Positions 1 to 9,533 of a stretch of 64,000 bases of DNA are shown in pieces (the stretch's first letter is position 1; each line of letters starts with the position of its first letter). The stretch lies in the NCBI GenBank assembly GCA_001899445.1, contig MPOA01000002.1, positions 268,250 through 332,249 on the forward strand. Reading direction: 5' to 3'. A model generated the notes under the pieces. That model saw only the letters and a list, made by a program, of their open reading frames with translations, was not told the DNA's origin and searched no databases. A program made the translations under genes and the position numbers. This DNA is from Candidatus Desulfopertinax cowenii. Lineage in GTDB: Bacteria; Bacillota; Desulfotomaculia; Desulfotomaculales; Desulforudaceae.

Positions 1-333
1 GTGGGCCGCACCCGGATGACGCCGGAACTGAGCCCTAAGAAAACCCTGGAGGGGTTCGCCGGGGGCCTCCTGGCCGGCGTGGGGGTGGCCGGGGCGGCGG
101 GGCTGATCCTGACCGGGACTTGGGCCTGGCCGTTTCTCCTTCTGGGCCTGCTGATCGGCTTGGGGGCGCAGGTCGGCGACTTGCTGGCCTCGGCGCTGAA
201 GCGTTTCGCGGGGGTCAAGGACGCCGGGCGCCTGCTTCCCGGGCACGGCGGCGTACTCGACCGGTTCGACAGTTTGCTTTTTACCTCCCCGATTGCTTAC
301 TATTATATATATTGGTTTATATATATTGGTTAA
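1..333 (+). CDS. cdsA: Phosphatidate cytidylyltransferase, C-terminal part (5' end outside window)
   Basis: CdsA makes CDP-diacylglycerol from phosphatidate and CTP in the membrane, the branch point for phospholipids. Only the last 110 residues are in the window. They carry the family signature in order: SALKRF, then VKDAG, then PGHGGVLDRFDS (about residues 63-91 of the fragment), preceded by hydrophobic helices. The protein ends in an aromatic tail rich in Tyr and Ile, encoded by a 14-bp tandem duplication (304-331) that adds residues and then a stop. CdsA upstream of dxr, rseP, ispG and proS is the usual Firmicutes order. Identification is firm; the true start lies left of base 1. Confidence 0.93.
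   Translation: MGRTRMTPELSPKKTLEGFAGGLLAGVGVAGAAGLILTGTWAWPFLLLGLLIGLGAQVGDLLASALKRFAGVKDAGRLLPGHGGVLDRFDSLLFTSPIAYYYIYWFIYIG
304..331. repeat. Perfect 14-bp tandem duplication at the end of cdsA
   Basis: The unit TATATATATTGGTT occurs twice back to back (304-317 and 318-331). Because 14 is not a multiple of 3, the second copy changes the reading frame of the cdsA tail and brings in the stop codon. With one copy the frame would continue about 17 codons further. Confidence 0.85.
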
Positions 334-355
334 CAAACCGGGGGGTGAACCCGCC

Positions 356-1432
356 GTGGTCCCGTCCGAAAGGGTGCGCAATCTGACCTGGGCCGCCGGG
401 GCGCTGCTGCTGGTGACCCTAAATTTGATCGTCCTGGGATACGCCGCCCACTATCTCCTGCCCATTCTGCTCCCTTTCCTGGTAGCCCTGATTATCAGCC
501 TGCTTATCGATCCGGCGGTCAAATTCTTGCAAACCCGGCTCCGGTTTCCGCGCCCGTTGGCGTCCATGGGGGTAATCCTGGTAATACTGGTCGGCTTAGG
601 TTGCCTACTGACCCTGGCCGTGCTGCGGTTGCTGGCGGAATTGGTGCAGCTGTCCTCGCTGCTCCCGTACCACATCGCCAATTTCCGGCGTATTTTTGAG
701 GAACTAATCGAGGAAGCCGTTACGGTTTACGGTAAACTGCCACCGGCCGCAGCCAGTTACCTGGATGACTTGCTGGCCTCGCTGGTGCGAAGCGTGGAGG
801 GATTCCTGCGCGGCACGCTGGATACCGCCCTGGGCTTGCTATCGGCTGTGCCGCTGATGGTGATCGTGCTGATGGTCACCTTTGTGGCCACCTATTTCAT
901 CAGCCGGGACTGGGAAAAACTCTGTGACACTTGGGTGCGGGTAATTCCCGCGCCCTGGGGGGCAAGCAGCCTGCACATTATGCGCCAGGGGTTCGGGGCG
1001 TTTATCCAGTTTTTGCGGGCCCAGCTCGTATTGGTCAGCATTACCATGGCCATCACCATTACCGGACTCTTGATCATCGGATCACCCTACGCGGTAACCA
1101 TCGGCATCATCACGGGCGTTTTCGACCTGCTGCCCATACTGGGTCCGACCACCATCTTCGTGCCCTGGATTTTGTGGTGCATAATAACCGGATCGTATTC
1201 TATGGCCCTCAAGCTGTTCATTCTCTACGCCGTGCTGTTCGTGATCCGGGCTTCCCTGGAGGCCAAGGTGATTGCCATGAACCTGGGGGTGCACCCCCTG
1301 GCCGTGCTGGCCGCCATGTACATCGGCCTGAAGATTATGGGTATACTTGGAGTAATCCTGGGCCCGATACTGCTGATCATTGTTCAGGGCGCGATCAAGG
1401 CAGGGATCCAAGCCCGCGGGGCGAATACTTAA
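356..1432 (+). CDS. AI-2E family (YdiK/TqsA-type) membrane permease
   Basis: A protein of about 358 residues with the AI-2E family layout: paired N-terminal membrane helices (about residues 10-70), a soluble amphipathic middle (about 90-180), then a run of C-terminal helices. The late segment around [15 protein letters not shown] matches the conserved family motif. Members have been linked to autoinducer-2 export or to Na+/H+ exchange; the substrate here cannot be told. The GTG at 356 is chosen because GGGGGGTGA lies just upstream; a longer frame from 293 would start inside the end of cdsA. It sits between cdsA and dxr. Confidence 0.82.
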   Translation: MVPSERVRNLTWAAGALLLVTLNLIVLGYAAHYLLPILLPFLVALIISLLIDPAVKFLQTRLRFPRPLASMGVILVILVGLGCLLTLAVLRLLAELVQLSSLLPYHIANFRRIFEELIEEAVTVYGKLPPAAASYLDDLLASLVRSVEGFLRGTLDTALGLLSAVPLMVIVLMVTFVATYFISRDWEKLCDTWVRVIPAPWGASSLHIMRQGFGAFIQFLRAQLVLVSITMAITITGLLIIGSPYAVTIGIITGVFDLLPILGPTTIFVPWILWCIITGSYSMALKLFILYAVLFVIRASLEAKVIAMNLGVHPLAVLAAMYIGLKIMGILGVILGPILLIIVQGAIKAGIQARGANT

Positions 1433-1439
1433 ACCTGGT

Positions 1440-1499
1440 GACACCTGGGGGCAAGGAACTCCCGCGTTCTGGGGGGATGAGCAGCCTACACATTATCGG
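1440..1499. repeat. Degenerate copy of a segment of the preceding permease gene
   Basis: This spacer between the permease and dxr resembles bases 926-984 inside the permease gene. By eye about 45 of 58 positions match, including the blocks CTGGGGGG, GCAGCCT and CACATTAT in the same order and spacing, with one single-base gap. It looks like an old local duplication that is decaying. It contains no convincing gene. Confidence 0.45.
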
Positions 1500-1511
1500 G
1501 TGAGGGCAATT

Positions 1512-2669
1512 ATGACAAAAAGAGTTGCAATTTTGGGCAGTACGGGTTCCATTGGCCGGCAGGCCCTGGACGTGATCCGCGCTCATCCGGACAGATTAAG
1601 GGTGGTTGGGCTGGCGGCCGGCCGGAACTGGGAACTGTTGGCGGAACAAGCGGCAGAGTTTGCTCCGGAGATTGTTTCGGTGTGGTTCACGGTGGACGCC
1701 GACCGGGTCCGGGTCCGGCTGAGGGACCGCGTAAAGGTCCACGCGGGCGAAGCGGGGCTGCACGCGGTGGCTACCTGGCCCGCAGCGGACATCGTGCTGG
1801 TGGCGGTGACCGGCACGGTTGCGCTGGTGCCTACGGTGGAGGCCATTCAGCTCGGGAAGGACGTGGCGCTGGCGAACAAGGAAACGTTGGTGGCGGCTGG
1901 CGAACTGGTCACCGAGTTGGCGTCCGGTATGGGGGTGCAGCTTTTGCCGGTGGACAGCGAACACTCGGCGATCTGGCAGTGCATCGCCCACCGGCGCACC
2001 GAGGTGACCGGGATCGTGCTCACTGCTTCGGGGGGACCGTTCCGCCGGTTATCCCGGGAAAAGATGCGCGAGGTGACGCCCGAGGCGGCGTTGGCGCACC
2101 CGACCTGGAGGATGGGGCCCAAGATCACCGTCGATTCAGCCACGCTGATGAACAAGGGCTTGGAAGTAATCGAGGCCCGGTGGTTGTTTGACCTGGATTA
2201 TGACCGCATCGAAGTGGTGGTGCATCCCCAGAGTATCATCCATGGTATGGCCCGCCTCCGCGACGGCACAGTACTGGCCTGTCTCAGCACCACCGACATG
2301 CGCCTGCCGATCCAGTATGCGCTGAGTTATCCGCAGCGTTGGGAGGCGGAACCAACGCCGGTTGATTTTCATAAGCTGGAAAAACTTACTTTCGAGGTTC
2401 CGGACCGGAAGTGCTTTCCCAGCCTGGATCTAGCCTACCAAGCGGGCCGGATCGGCGGGACCATGCCCTGCGTATTAAACGCCGCCAACGAGGTGGCGGT
2501 GGCGGCTTTTCTCCGGGGAAGCCTCGTCTTTACCGACATTCCGCAGGTGGTGGCGGCGACCATGGAACGGCACACCAGCAAAACCCGGCCCAGCCTGGAG
2601 GACATTCTGGAGGCGGAGCGCTGGGCGCGGGAAGCGGCGCAGGCCGCGATTGAAAGGGTGGGTCAATGA
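1512..2669 (+). CDS. dxr: 1-deoxy-D-xylulose 5-phosphate reductoisomerase
   Basis: IspC/Dxr rearranges and reduces DXP to 2-C-methyl-D-erythritol 4-phosphate with NADPH, the committed step of the MEP isoprenoid pathway in the cytoplasm. The 385-residue product begins [18 protein letters not shown], with the nucleotide-binding GSTGSIG at residues 9-15. ALANKETLV, the metal-binding stretch around PVDSEHSA and ASGGPFR are all present, as is [10 protein letters not shown] near residue 215. Start ATG 1512 is preceded by GTGAGGG; longer upstream frames cross the degenerate spacer. It overlaps rseP by four bases, so the two are translationally coupled. ispG of the same pathway follows. Confidence 0.97.
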   Translation: MTKRVAILGSTGSIGRQALDVIRAHPDRLRVVGLAAGRNWELLAEQAAEFAPEIVSVWFTVDADRVRVRLRDRVKVHAGEAGLHAVATWPAADIVLVAVTGTVALVPTVEAIQLGKDVALANKETLVAAGELVTELASGMGVQLLPVDSEHSAIWQCIAHRRTEVTGIVLTASGGPFRRLSREKMREVTPEAALAHPTWRMGPKITVDSATLMNKGLEVIEARWLFDLDYDRIEVVVHPQSIIHGMARLRDGTVLACLSTTDMRLPIQYALSYPQRWEAEPTPVDFHKLEKLTFEVPDRKCFPSLDLAYQAGRIGGTMPCVLNAANEVAVAAFLRGSLVFTDIPQVVAATMERHTSKTRPSLEDILEAERWAREAAQAAIERVGQ

Positions 2670-3685
2670 TCACCGTAATCGCCGTTATTGTTGTTTTCGG
2701 CTTGCTCATTTTCATTCATGAATTGGGACATTTCCTGGTGGCCAAGCGGGCCGGGATCCTGGTCTACGAGTTCGCCCTGGGTTTCGGTCCCAAGCTCGCT
2801 GGCTTCCGCCGCGGGGACACCGAGTACACCTTGCGGGTCGTCCCGCTGGGCGGGTTTGTGCGTTTTGCCGGCCTGGATCCCCGGGATGAGGAGGTACTCC
2901 CGGCCCGGAGCTACAAGTACAAGCCGGTCTGGCAGCGCATGGCGGTGATCGCGGCGGGTCCCTTCGCCAATTTTCTGTTGGCCGTGGTACTCCTGGCCGG
3001 GGTGTTCATGGTCCAGGGTCTGCCCACGCCCACCACTACGGTGGACGAAGTGTTGCCCGGGCGCCCGGCGGTGGAGGCGGGCCTCCAGAAGGGGGACCGC
3101 ATCGTCGCTGTTGACGGCCGGGAGGTAAACACCTGGGACGAACTGGTATCCGAAATCAGCGCCCGGCCGGGGGAACTCCTGCTCCTCACGGTGGAGCGAA
3201 AGGGGGGCCGGTTGGACATTCCGGTGGTTCCGGAAACGGAAGCCGGAGTGGGTCGGATCGGGATCACACCCGACGTAAAATCGGTGCCGGCGGGGCTTTT
3301 CGCCTCCTTAGCCGGTGGGGTGCAGTATACCGTGCAAATCACGGGGCTGATCCTCGGTTTTCTGGGGCAGATGATTACCGGCCAGGCCCCGGCCGACGTG
3401 GGCGGCCCGGTGCGGATCGTGGCCGAGATCGGCACCGCGGCCCAGTTAGGCGTGGTTCCGCTCCTGAATCTGGCCGCCTTCCTCAGCATCAACGTAGGGC
3501 TTTTCAATCTGCTGCCGATCCCGGCGCTGGACGGCAGCCGGCTGATATTCCTGGGCTGGGAGGGGATCACCCGCCGGCCGGTCAACCCTGAGCGGGAGGG
3601 TGCTTTCCACCTGGTGGGCTTCGCCCTGCTCCTGTTGCTGATCGTGGTAATCACTTACCGGGATATCGCCCAGCTGATGATGTAG
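2666..3685 (+). CDS. rseP: RIP metalloprotease RseP/RasP (site-2 protease)
   Basis: An intramembrane zinc protease of the S2P family, cleaving membrane-anchored regulators such as anti-sigma factors. The zinc motif HELGH is at residues 18-22 in the first membrane helix. A PDZ domain occupies about residues 110-190. The second active-site motif, [13 protein letters not shown], lies near residue 275, followed by a last helix. At 339 residues it has the usual single-PDZ Firmicutes length. Its ATG overlaps the dxr stop. In Firmicutes this gene normally sits between dxr and ispG or proS, as here. The substrate is not shown by this window. Confidence 0.95.
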   Translation: MITVIAVIVVFGLLIFIHELGHFLVAKRAGILVYEFALGFGPKLAGFRRGDTEYTLRVVPLGGFVRFAGLDPRDEEVLPARSYKYKPVWQRMAVIAAGPFANFLLAVVLLAGVFMVQGLPTPTTTVDEVLPGRPAVEAGLQKGDRIVAVDGREVNTWDELVSEISARPGELLLLTVERKGGRLDIPVVPETEAGVGRIGITPDVKSVPAGLFASLAGGVQYTVQITGLILGFLGQMITGQAPADVGGPVRIVAEIGTAAQLGVVPLLNLAAFLSINVGLFNLLPIPALDGSRLIFLGWEGITRRPVNPEREGAFHLVGFALLLLLIVVITYRDIAQLMM

Positions 3686-3716
3686 GCCGGCAGGCAAGGT
3701 TTTGGAGGTTCGGGGT

Positions 3717-4805
3717 TTGCAGATTTTACGCCGGGAGACCCGGGCAGTCCGGGTTGGCAACGTGCAGGTCGGGGGCGGGGCGCCCGTTTCGGTCCAGACC
3801 ATGACCAATACGGACACCCGCGACGTGGCCGCAACGGTGGCCCAGATTAGGGAGCTGGCCGCGGTTGGCGCGGAGATCATCCGCCTGGCGGTGCCGGACC
3901 AGGAAGCGGCCGAGGCGCTCGCGCCCATCCGGGCCGCGGTACCGGATACGGCCTTGGTTGCCGACATTCATTTCGACTTCCGCCTGGCCCTGGCCGCAAT
4001 TGAGGCCGGGGTGGATGGCTTGCGTCTCAACCCGGGCAACATCGGCGGCCGGGAAAAGGTGGCGGCGGTGGTCCGGGCGGCGGAGGAGCGCGATGTGCCG
4101 ATCAGGATCGGGGTGAACGCCGGTTCCCTGGACCGTAAGATCAAAGAGCGGTACGGCGGGGTGACCGCCGAGGCCATGGTGGCCAGTGCGCTGGAACACA
4201 TAGCGATCCTGGAAGATCTGGGTTTCCAAGAAATAAAGATTTCCCTGAAGGCCAGCAACGTGCCCCTGACGGTAGCTGCCTACCGGTTGCTGGCCCACCG
4301 GGTGGATTATCCTTTCCACGTCGGGATCACCGAGGCCGGGACGCTGCGCGGCGGCCTGGTGAAGTCGGCGGTGGGCCTCGGGATCCTGCTGGCGGAGGGA
4401 ATCGGGGATACCATCCGGGTATCCCTGACCGCGCCGCCCCGGCACGAAGTCTGGGCCGGCTACGAGATCCTGAAGGCACTGGGGTTGCGGCACCGGGGGG
4501 TGAAACTGGTGTCCTGCCCCACCTGTGGCCGGACGGAAATTGATATCATCCGGATCGCCACCGAGGTCGAGGAGCGGTTGCAGGGTGTGACCCGGCCGTT
4601 GAAAGTGGCTGTGATGGGTTGCGTGGTAAACGGACCTGGAGAGGCCCGGGACGCCGACGTGGGCATCGCGGGTGGAAAGGGCGGAGGGCTTTTGTTCCGC
4701 AAGGGGGAGCCGGTACGCACGGTGCCCGAGTCCCGGTTGGTTGACGCCCTGATTGAAGAAATAGAAAAACTCGAACCTGAGGGGGACGAAGATGCGGGCC
4801 AGTGA
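3717..4805 (+). CDS. ispG: 4-hydroxy-3-methylbut-2-enyl diphosphate synthase (flavodoxin/ferredoxin)
   Basis: IspG converts MEcPP to HMBPP with a [4Fe-4S] cluster, the penultimate MEP-pathway step. The protein has an N-terminal TIM-barrel (about residues 1-250; [12 protein letters not shown] is near the start). The C-terminal iron-sulfur domain has cluster cysteines in [10 protein letters not shown] (about residue 266) and [10 protein letters not shown] (about residue 300). A TTG at 3717 is preferred because GGAGG lies at 3704-3708 with good spacing; an in-frame TTG at 3702 would add five residues. The 3' end overlaps proS by 14 bases, implying coupled translation. Confidence 0.95.
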   Translation: MQILRRETRAVRVGNVQVGGGAPVSVQTMTNTDTRDVAATVAQIRELAAVGAEIIRLAVPDQEAAEALAPIRAAVPDTALVADIHFDFRLALAAIEAGVDGLRLNPGNIGGREKVAAVVRAAEERDVPIRIGVNAGSLDRKIKERYGGVTAEAMVASALEHIAILEDLGFQEIKISLKASNVPLTVAAYRLLAHRVDYPFHVGITEAGTLRGGLVKSAVGLGILLAEGIGDTIRVSLTAPPRHEVWAGYEILKALGLRHRGVKLVSCPTCGRTEIDIIRIATEVEERLQGVTRPLKVAVMGCVVNGPGEARDADVGIAGGKGGGLLFRKGEPVRTVPESRLVDALIEEIEKLEPEGDEDAGQ

Positions 4806-6498
4806 ATACCTGATACCAACCTTACGGGAGACCCCGGCCGAGGCCGAGGTGATCAGCCACCGGCTGTTGTTGAAGGCCGGCTTCATCCGGAAGTCAGCGT
4901 CCGGCATTTACACGTTGCTGCCCCTGGCGCACCGGGTGTTGCTGAAAATAATGAACATCATCCGCGAGGAGTTGGACCGGCAGGGCGGCCAGGAGATTCT
5001 GCTGCCGATCCTGCAGCCAGCCGAGTTGTGGCTGGAGTCCGGGCGCTGGGACGTGTACGGCCCGGAACTTTTCCGGCTGAAGGACCGGCACGGCCGCGAT
5101 TTCTGCCTAGGTCCCACCCACGAGGAGATCATCACCGAATTGGTGCGGGGTGACCTGCGGTCGTACAAGCAGCTGCCCCTGCTGTTGTACCAGATCCAGA
5201 ACAAGTACCGGGATGAGCGCCGCCCGCGGTTCGGCCTCCTGCGGGGACGGGAGTTTATCATGAAGGACCTTTACTCTTTCGATCGGGACGAAGCCGGCCT
5301 GGAGGTCAGCTACCGCAAGATGTTCGAGGCCTACAACCGGATCTTCAGCCGTTGTGGGCTGGTTTTTCGCCCGGTGGAGGCCGACTCCGGGCCGATCGGC
5401 GGCAGCGTTAGCCACGAGTTCATGGTGCTGGCCGGCTCCGGGGAGGCCCTGGTCCTGTACTGCCCGCATGAGGAGTGCGGGTACGCGGCGAACGTGGAAA
5501 AAGCCGAAAGCCGGGCGGTACGGCCGCAAGTCATAGAGGAGCCCCGGCCGCTCGAGCTCGTGGCTACCCCGGACATGCGGACGGTGGAGGAGATCACCGC
5601 TTTTCTGGGGGTCGGGCCCAAAAACATCGTCAAGACCCTGCTGTACGAAACCGACCGGGGATTGTATGCCGCGCTGGTGCGCGGCGACCGGGAGCTCAAT
5701 GAGGTCAAACTCCAGAACGCCACCGGGGCGGTGCGCCTGGAAATGGCCGGACCCGAAACGGTCCAGCGGATCACCGGGGCCCCGGTCGGGTTCGCCGGCC
5801 CGGTCGGGTTAGACGGTGTTGAACTCGTGGTTGACGAAGAAGTTGCTTTTATGGTTAACTGTATTACCGGCGCGAATCGGGCCGATGCTCATTACCGGAA
5901 CGTGCAACCCGGAAGGGATTTTTCGTTCGACCGGGTGGCCGACCTGCGGCTGGTCCAGGAGGGCGATCCGTGCCCGCGTTGCGACCGACCCTTGGTGTCG
6001 GCCCGGGGCGTCGAGGTGGGTCAGGTGTTCAAGCTGGGTACCAAGTACTCCGAGGCCATGGGGTTGACCTACCTAGATGAGCACGGTGTGGAGCGCCTGG
6101 TGGTTATGGGCTGCTACGGGATCGGGGTGACCCGCACCCTGGCGGCGGCCGTGGAGCAGAACCACGACGAGCACGGCATTATCTGGCCGGTGGCGATCGC
6201 GCCGTTCACCGTGGTGGTGGTGCCGGTGAACGTCCGGGACGAAATCCAGGTGGAGCTGGCTGGAAAGGCCTACGCCGCGCTCCGCGACGCCGGGGTCGAC
6301 GTGCTCCTGGACGACCGGGCCGAGCGTCCCGGAGTGAAATTCAAGGACGCCGACCTGGTGGGTTACCCGTTGCGGGTCACGGCGGGCAAGATGGCCGGCA
6401 ACGGGTTGGTGGAGCTGCGGGTCCGGAAGACGGGGGAGACCCGTCTGCTGGCGGTGGAGGAACTGGTCGAGGCGGTCCGCGCTTTTCTGCAAGCTTAG
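4792..6498 (+). CDS. proS: Prolyl-tRNA synthetase (bacterial type)
   Basis: A 568-residue class II aminoacyl-tRNA synthetase charging tRNA-Pro. Motif 2 region [14 protein letters not shown] is near residue 150, and motif 3 region [14 protein letters not shown] near residue 440. Between them (about 225-400) is the YbaK-like editing insertion, which clears mischarged Ala-tRNA-Pro; its lysine motif appears as [11 protein letters not shown]-terminal anticodon-binding domain follows ([10 protein letters not shown] onward). The length is typical. It overlaps the end of ispG and closes the operon. No T-box leader is possible because the start lies inside ispG. Confidence 0.97.
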   Translation: MRASEYLIPTLRETPAEAEVISHRLLLKAGFIRKSASGIYTLLPLAHRVLLKIMNIIREELDRQGGQEILLPILQPAELWLESGRWDVYGPELFRLKDRHGRDFCLGPTHEEIITELVRGDLRSYKQLPLLLYQIQNKYRDERRPRFGLLRGREFIMKDLYSFDRDEAGLEVSYRKMFEAYNRIFSRCGLVFRPVEADSGPIGGSVSHEFMVLAGSGEALVLYCPHEECGYAANVEKAESRAVRPQVIEEPRPLELVATPDMRTVEEITAFLGVGPKNIVKTLLYETDRGLYAALVRGDRELNEVKLQNATGAVRLEMAGPETVQRITGAPVGFAGPVGLDGVELVVDEEVAFMVNCITGANRADAHYRNVQPGRDFSFDRVADLRLVQEGDPCPRCDRPLVSARGVEVGQVFKLGTKYSEAMGLTYLDEHGVERLVVMGCYGIGVTRTLAAAVEQNHDEHGIIWPVAIAPFTVVVVPVNVRDEIQVELAGKAYAALRDAGVDVLLDDRAERPGVKFKDADLVGYPLRVTAGKMAGNGLVELRVRKTGETRLLAVEELVEAVRAFLQA

Positions 6499-6523
6499 GG
6501 ATTCCAGAAGGAGAAGGGGAGCA

Positions 6524-7852
6524 GTGGGTTGGCTGCCGGGTTACAAAAGGGTCTTTGCCTTCCTTGTTCTGCTAGTTATCGGGATAGCGTTGCTGGCGCC
6601 CGTGGGCGTTCTGGCCCAGGACCGAGTGGTGGAAGAGGTCGTGACGTTGCGGGTAGACGGTCCGATTGTGCCCGTGGTGGCGGAGTACCTGGACCGGGGG
6701 ATCAGCGAGGCGGAACGCCGGGGGGCGGTTTGCGTCATTGAGCTCTCCACGCCCGGAGGACTTTACGACACCACCCAGAAGATCGTCCGGCGGATCCTGA
6801 ACGCGCACGTGCCGGTGGTGGTGTACGTTTCGCCCGCCGGGAGCTGGGCCAGCTCGGCCGGCACCTTCATTACCATTTCGGCGCACGTGGCGGCCATGGC
6901 TCCGGGAAGCCGGATCGGCGCCGCCCACCCGGTGGCGGGTGGCGGCGAGGAATTGTCCGGGGCCCAGGAGGAGAAAATCACGCAGGACGCCGCCGCCTGG
7001 GTACGCAGCCTCGCCGAGATGCGCGACCGGAACGCCGAGAAGGCCGAACTGACCGTGACCGAGAGCCGCTCCTACACCGACAAGGAGGCGCTGGAGTACG
7101 GCCTGATCGACCTCCGGGTGCAAGACCTGAACGAACTGCTGGCCGCCATCGACGGGAGGCGCGTCACCCTCAACAGCGGGGACGAGGTGCTGCTGTCCAC
7201 GGCCGGCGCGGTTCCCGAAAGGAAGGATATGACCAGGGTCGAGCGCATCCTCCACACCCTGAGCAACCCGAATCTCGCCTACATCCTGCTCTCCATCGGA
7301 ATGCTTGGCCTGTTGATGGAGTTTTACAACCCCGGGGCCATTTTCCCGGGGGCGGCCGGGGGCCTGGCCCTGCTCTTGGCGCTGTATTCCCTGGGTACCT
7401 TGAATGCTGATTGGAGCGGGGTGCTGTTGATCATTCTGGGGTTTGTCTTGCTTGCCCTCGAGCTGTTCGTGACCAGCTTCGGACTGCTGACGGCCGGGGG
7501 CCTGATCGCCGTCACCCTGGGGTCCCTGATGCTGTTCTCCGGGAGTCCGGCGGGTATCGGGATCAATTTCGGGGTGATCGCCGGGGTAGTGGTCGGGATC
7601 GCTTTATTTGTGATCATTGCGGGCCAAGCGGTAATTAAGGCCCACCGGCGGCGGGCTACCACCGGGATGGAGGGCATGGTCGGCACGGCCGGTATAGCCC
7701 TGACGGTGCTTGATCCCAAGGGCACGGTGTTGTTCGAAGGAGAGCGCTGGCGGGCCCGGGCGGAGAACGGTCCCATCGGGGCGGACGAAGAAGTGGTGGT
7801 GGTGCGCGTAGAAGGCCTGAGCCTGGTGGTCCGGCGCCGCGGAGAGCCCTGA
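6524..7852 (+). CDS. nfeD: Membrane-bound ClpP-class serine protease, long NfeD (slipin-operon protease)
   Basis: A 442-residue long NfeD protein. A signal or membrane segment (about 8-31) is followed by a ClpP-like protease domain: STPGGL at 75-80, the serine motif ASSAGTF with likely nucleophile Ser111, and Lys151 in the EEKITQDAA stretch forming the Ser-Lys dyad. Four or so membrane helices (about 255-370) and a C-terminal OB-fold NfeD domain follow. In archaea such proteases cut the C-terminus of their stomatin-like partner. Here the partner slipin is not adjacent but lies about 6 kb downstream beyond a partial copy of this gene. GTG 6524 has AAGGAGAAGGGG upstream. Confidence 0.93.
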   Translation: MGWLPGYKRVFAFLVLLVIGIALLAPVGVLAQDRVVEEVVTLRVDGPIVPVVAEYLDRGISEAERRGAVCVIELSTPGGLYDTTQKIVRRILNAHVPVVVYVSPAGSWASSAGTFITISAHVAAMAPGSRIGAAHPVAGGGEELSGAQEEKITQDAAAWVRSLAEMRDRNAEKAELTVTESRSYTDKEALEYGLIDLRVQDLNELLAAIDGRRVTLNSGDEVLLSTAGAVPERKDMTRVERILHTLSNPNLAYILLSIGMLGLLMEFYNPGAIFPGAAGGLALLLALYSLGTLNADWSGVLLIILGFVLLALELFVTSFGLLTAGGLIAVTLGSLMLFSGSPAGIGINFGVIAGVVVGIALFVIIAGQAVIKAHRRRATTGMEGMVGTAGIALTVLDPKGTVLFEGERWRARAENGPIGADEEVVVVRVEGLSLVVRRRGEP

Positions 7853-7855
7853 ACA
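7291..7855 (+). repeat. 565-bp near-identical repeat, copy A (3' part of nfeD)
   Basis: The last 565 bp of nfeD, from CTCCATCGG to just past the stop (TGAACA), recur at 13123-13687 at equal length with only scattered substitutions. Similarity starts and ends sharply: left of CTCCATCGG and right of TGAACA the flanks differ completely. This marks a segmental duplication, or a recombination product, bracketing the intervening ABC transporter segment. Confidence 0.92.
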
Positions 7856-7964
7856 GACGATCGAAGTAGTCCGCTCCCAGATACTGATAGCGCGTACCGT
7901 TCTTGATTATGTAATAAACGGCGACCAGGATGGCGTGGCCCACCGCCACCCGCTTTTTCCCCTA
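7856..7964 (-). pseudogene. IS110-family transposase, C-terminal remnant
   Basis: Read on the minus strand, this stretch encodes KKRVAVGHAILVAVYYI followed by a segment ending GADYFDRL. That is the characteristic end of IS110-type transposases (HKILVAVYYILKNG...YKELGADYFD). No catalytic DEDD domain or start is left upstream. The fragment begins only a few bases after the nfeD stop, exactly where similarity between the two nfeD copies ends, so an IS110 element may have taken part in the rearrangement. Confidence 0.6.
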
Positions 7965-7984
7965 AGGGCGCATCAGCGCTGAAC

Positions 7985-8290
7985 TACTCTGCTGTGGCGT
8001 AACTTTACAGGATAGCGTCTCCTGTGTGCCGCTTTAATACCTTGGTGATCTGGAGCATCCGTTTCTTAATGCTGCGCGTGCGGTCCCGGATGACCGTACC
8101 GGTGTCATCGGCGACGGCCTGGTCCGCTCATCAACGGAAGGCCGTCCTAATCGCTGGTGGTATTTATCGTAAAACGGTGTAAAGAAACGCTCATCATCCA
8201 GCCAGGCGTCCAGTTTGGCCAAGTCTTCCGGAAGTTCAAGCACCTCGGGCGGTAACAGCTGATCCAGGAATGATATTTGTCGGCTTTCTT
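7985..8290 (-). pseudogene. Decayed transposase fragment (family uncertain, possibly ISNCY/IS5-like)
   Basis: On the minus strand from about 8290 the translation reads ISFLDQLLPPEVLELP, then LAKLDAWLDDERFFTPF, then HQRLGRPSV. This is the start of a common clostridial transposase. The frame then changes and resumes with DTGTVIRDRTRSIKKR and a following VLKRHTGDAI before stops. An internal deletion has therefore removed most of the gene. I recognise it as a transposase from its N-terminal pattern but cannot fix the IS family. Confidence 0.5.
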
Positions 8291-8385
8291 TCTGCCGAAG
8301 GCGAAACCCCTGATGCGGGAGAGTTCCGCCAGAGCCGTGATAATTTGCTCCTTAATTTATTGGTCAAAAGCGTAACACCCCAGGT

Positions 8386-9498
8386 TCACACGATTTTTTT
8401 CTTAAACTTTAGCACACTCAGAGTCAGCAACACCACCGAGAAGACCAGGAGCGACGTAACCTGCCCCACCAGGTAGGGAAAGCCGATGCCTTTGAGCACC
8501 ACGCCCCTGATGATGTCCAGATAGTAGGTCAGAGGGATCAGGTTGCCGATATAGTATATGATTTGCGGCATGGCTTCCCGGGGGAACAGGAATCCAGAAA
8601 GCATGATGCTGGGCAGGAAGACGAAGAAAGACATCTGGATGGCCTGCATCTGGGTTTTGGCGACGTTGGAAATCAGGATCCCCAGCCCGAGCGAGGCGGT
8701 GATGAAAAACAGGGTCAGCAGGTACAGCTCCAGCAGGCTGCCCCGGATCGGCACGTCAAACACGCTCACCGCCACCAACAGCGCCACGGTGATCTGCAGG
8801 TAGCCCAGGGCGATGTAGGGCAGAATCTTGCCGATCATCAGTTCGTAGGGCCGCACCGGGGTGACGATGAGCTGCTCCAGGGTACCTCTTTCCCGCTCGC
8901 GCACGATGCCTATGGAGGTCATCATGACCATGGTCATGGTGACGATGATCCCCAGGATGGCCGGCACCATATAATAGGCGGTGATGCCGTCCGGGTTGTA
9001 CCACGGCCGCACCCGGATGTCATAAAGAGGCCCGCTGATCGTCATCCTTTGGGCCAGGATCTCCTGGGTTTTGAGCAAGCCGATGGCGTTGGCGACGGCG
9101 ATGGCCTGGTTGGCGACCATGTTGTCGCTGGCATCGACAATGACCTGCACCTGAGCGGGGGTGCCCCGTTTAAGGCTGCGGTCAAAGTCGGGAGGGAAGA
9201 TGATCCCCACCTTGGCCTTCCCGCTGTCGATGGCCGCGTTCACTTCGGCGTAGCTTCCGGCGGTGGACGTGATGTCAAAATAACCCGAGGCGCTGAAGGA
9301 ATCCAGCAAATCCCGGCTTTCCGCGGAAAGGGACTGGTCGAACACCACCGTGGGGATGTGCCGCACCTCGGTCTGGATGGCGTACCCGAACAGCAGCAGC
9401 TGCACCAGCGGCAGCATGAAGACCATCCCCAGGGTCATCCGGTCCCGGCGCATTTGCAGGAATTCCTTGTAAAGGATCGCCAGTATCCGGCGCATCAA
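8386..9498 (-). CDS. ABC-2 type exporter permease (YbhR/YhhJ-like)
   Basis: A 370-residue ABC-2 permease. One N-terminal helix (about 20-40) is followed by a large extracytoplasmic loop (about 50-170), then five helices with the family pattern RERERGTLEQLIVTPVRP near residue 210 and FLFPREAMP near residue 310. It would form the membrane channel for the two ATPases encoded just upstream on the same strand. E. coli YbhFSR-type systems have two different permeases, but only one is seen here, so it may homodimerise. Drugs or small hydrophobic compounds are likely cargo by family; the substrate is unknown. Confidence 0.88.
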   Translation of the reverse strand: MMRRILAILYKEFLQMRRDRMTLGMVFMLPLVQLLLFGYAIQTEVRHIPTVVFDQSLSAESRDLLDSFSASGYFDITSTAGSYAEVNAAIDSGKAKVGIIFPPDFDRSLKRGTPAQVQVIVDASDNMVANQAIAVANAIGLLKTQEILAQRMTISGPLYDIRVRPWYNPDGITAYYMVPAILGIIVTMTMVMMTSIGIVRERERGTLEQLIVTPVRPYELMIGKILPYIALGYLQITVALLVAVSVFDVPIRGSLLELYLLTLFFITASLGLGILISNVAKTQMQAIQMSFFVFLPSIMLSGFLFPREAMPQIIYYIGNLIPLTYYLDIIRGVVLKGIGFPYLVGQVTSLLVFSVVLLTLSVLKFKKKIV

Positions 9499-9533
9499 TC
9501 CGCACCTTCCTTTTCAAGCCGAATCGTGCCGCG

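Noticed and set aside
1380..1511. Longer dxr start
   Set aside because: The added residues derive from the end of the permease gene and the degenerate spacer; Dxr proteins begin at the [13 protein letters not shown] motif.
3726..4907. 393-codon open frame on the minus strand opposite ispG
   Set aside because: IspG and ProS are unambiguous on the plus strand; the mirror product is rich in Gly, Pro, Arg and His with no family pattern.
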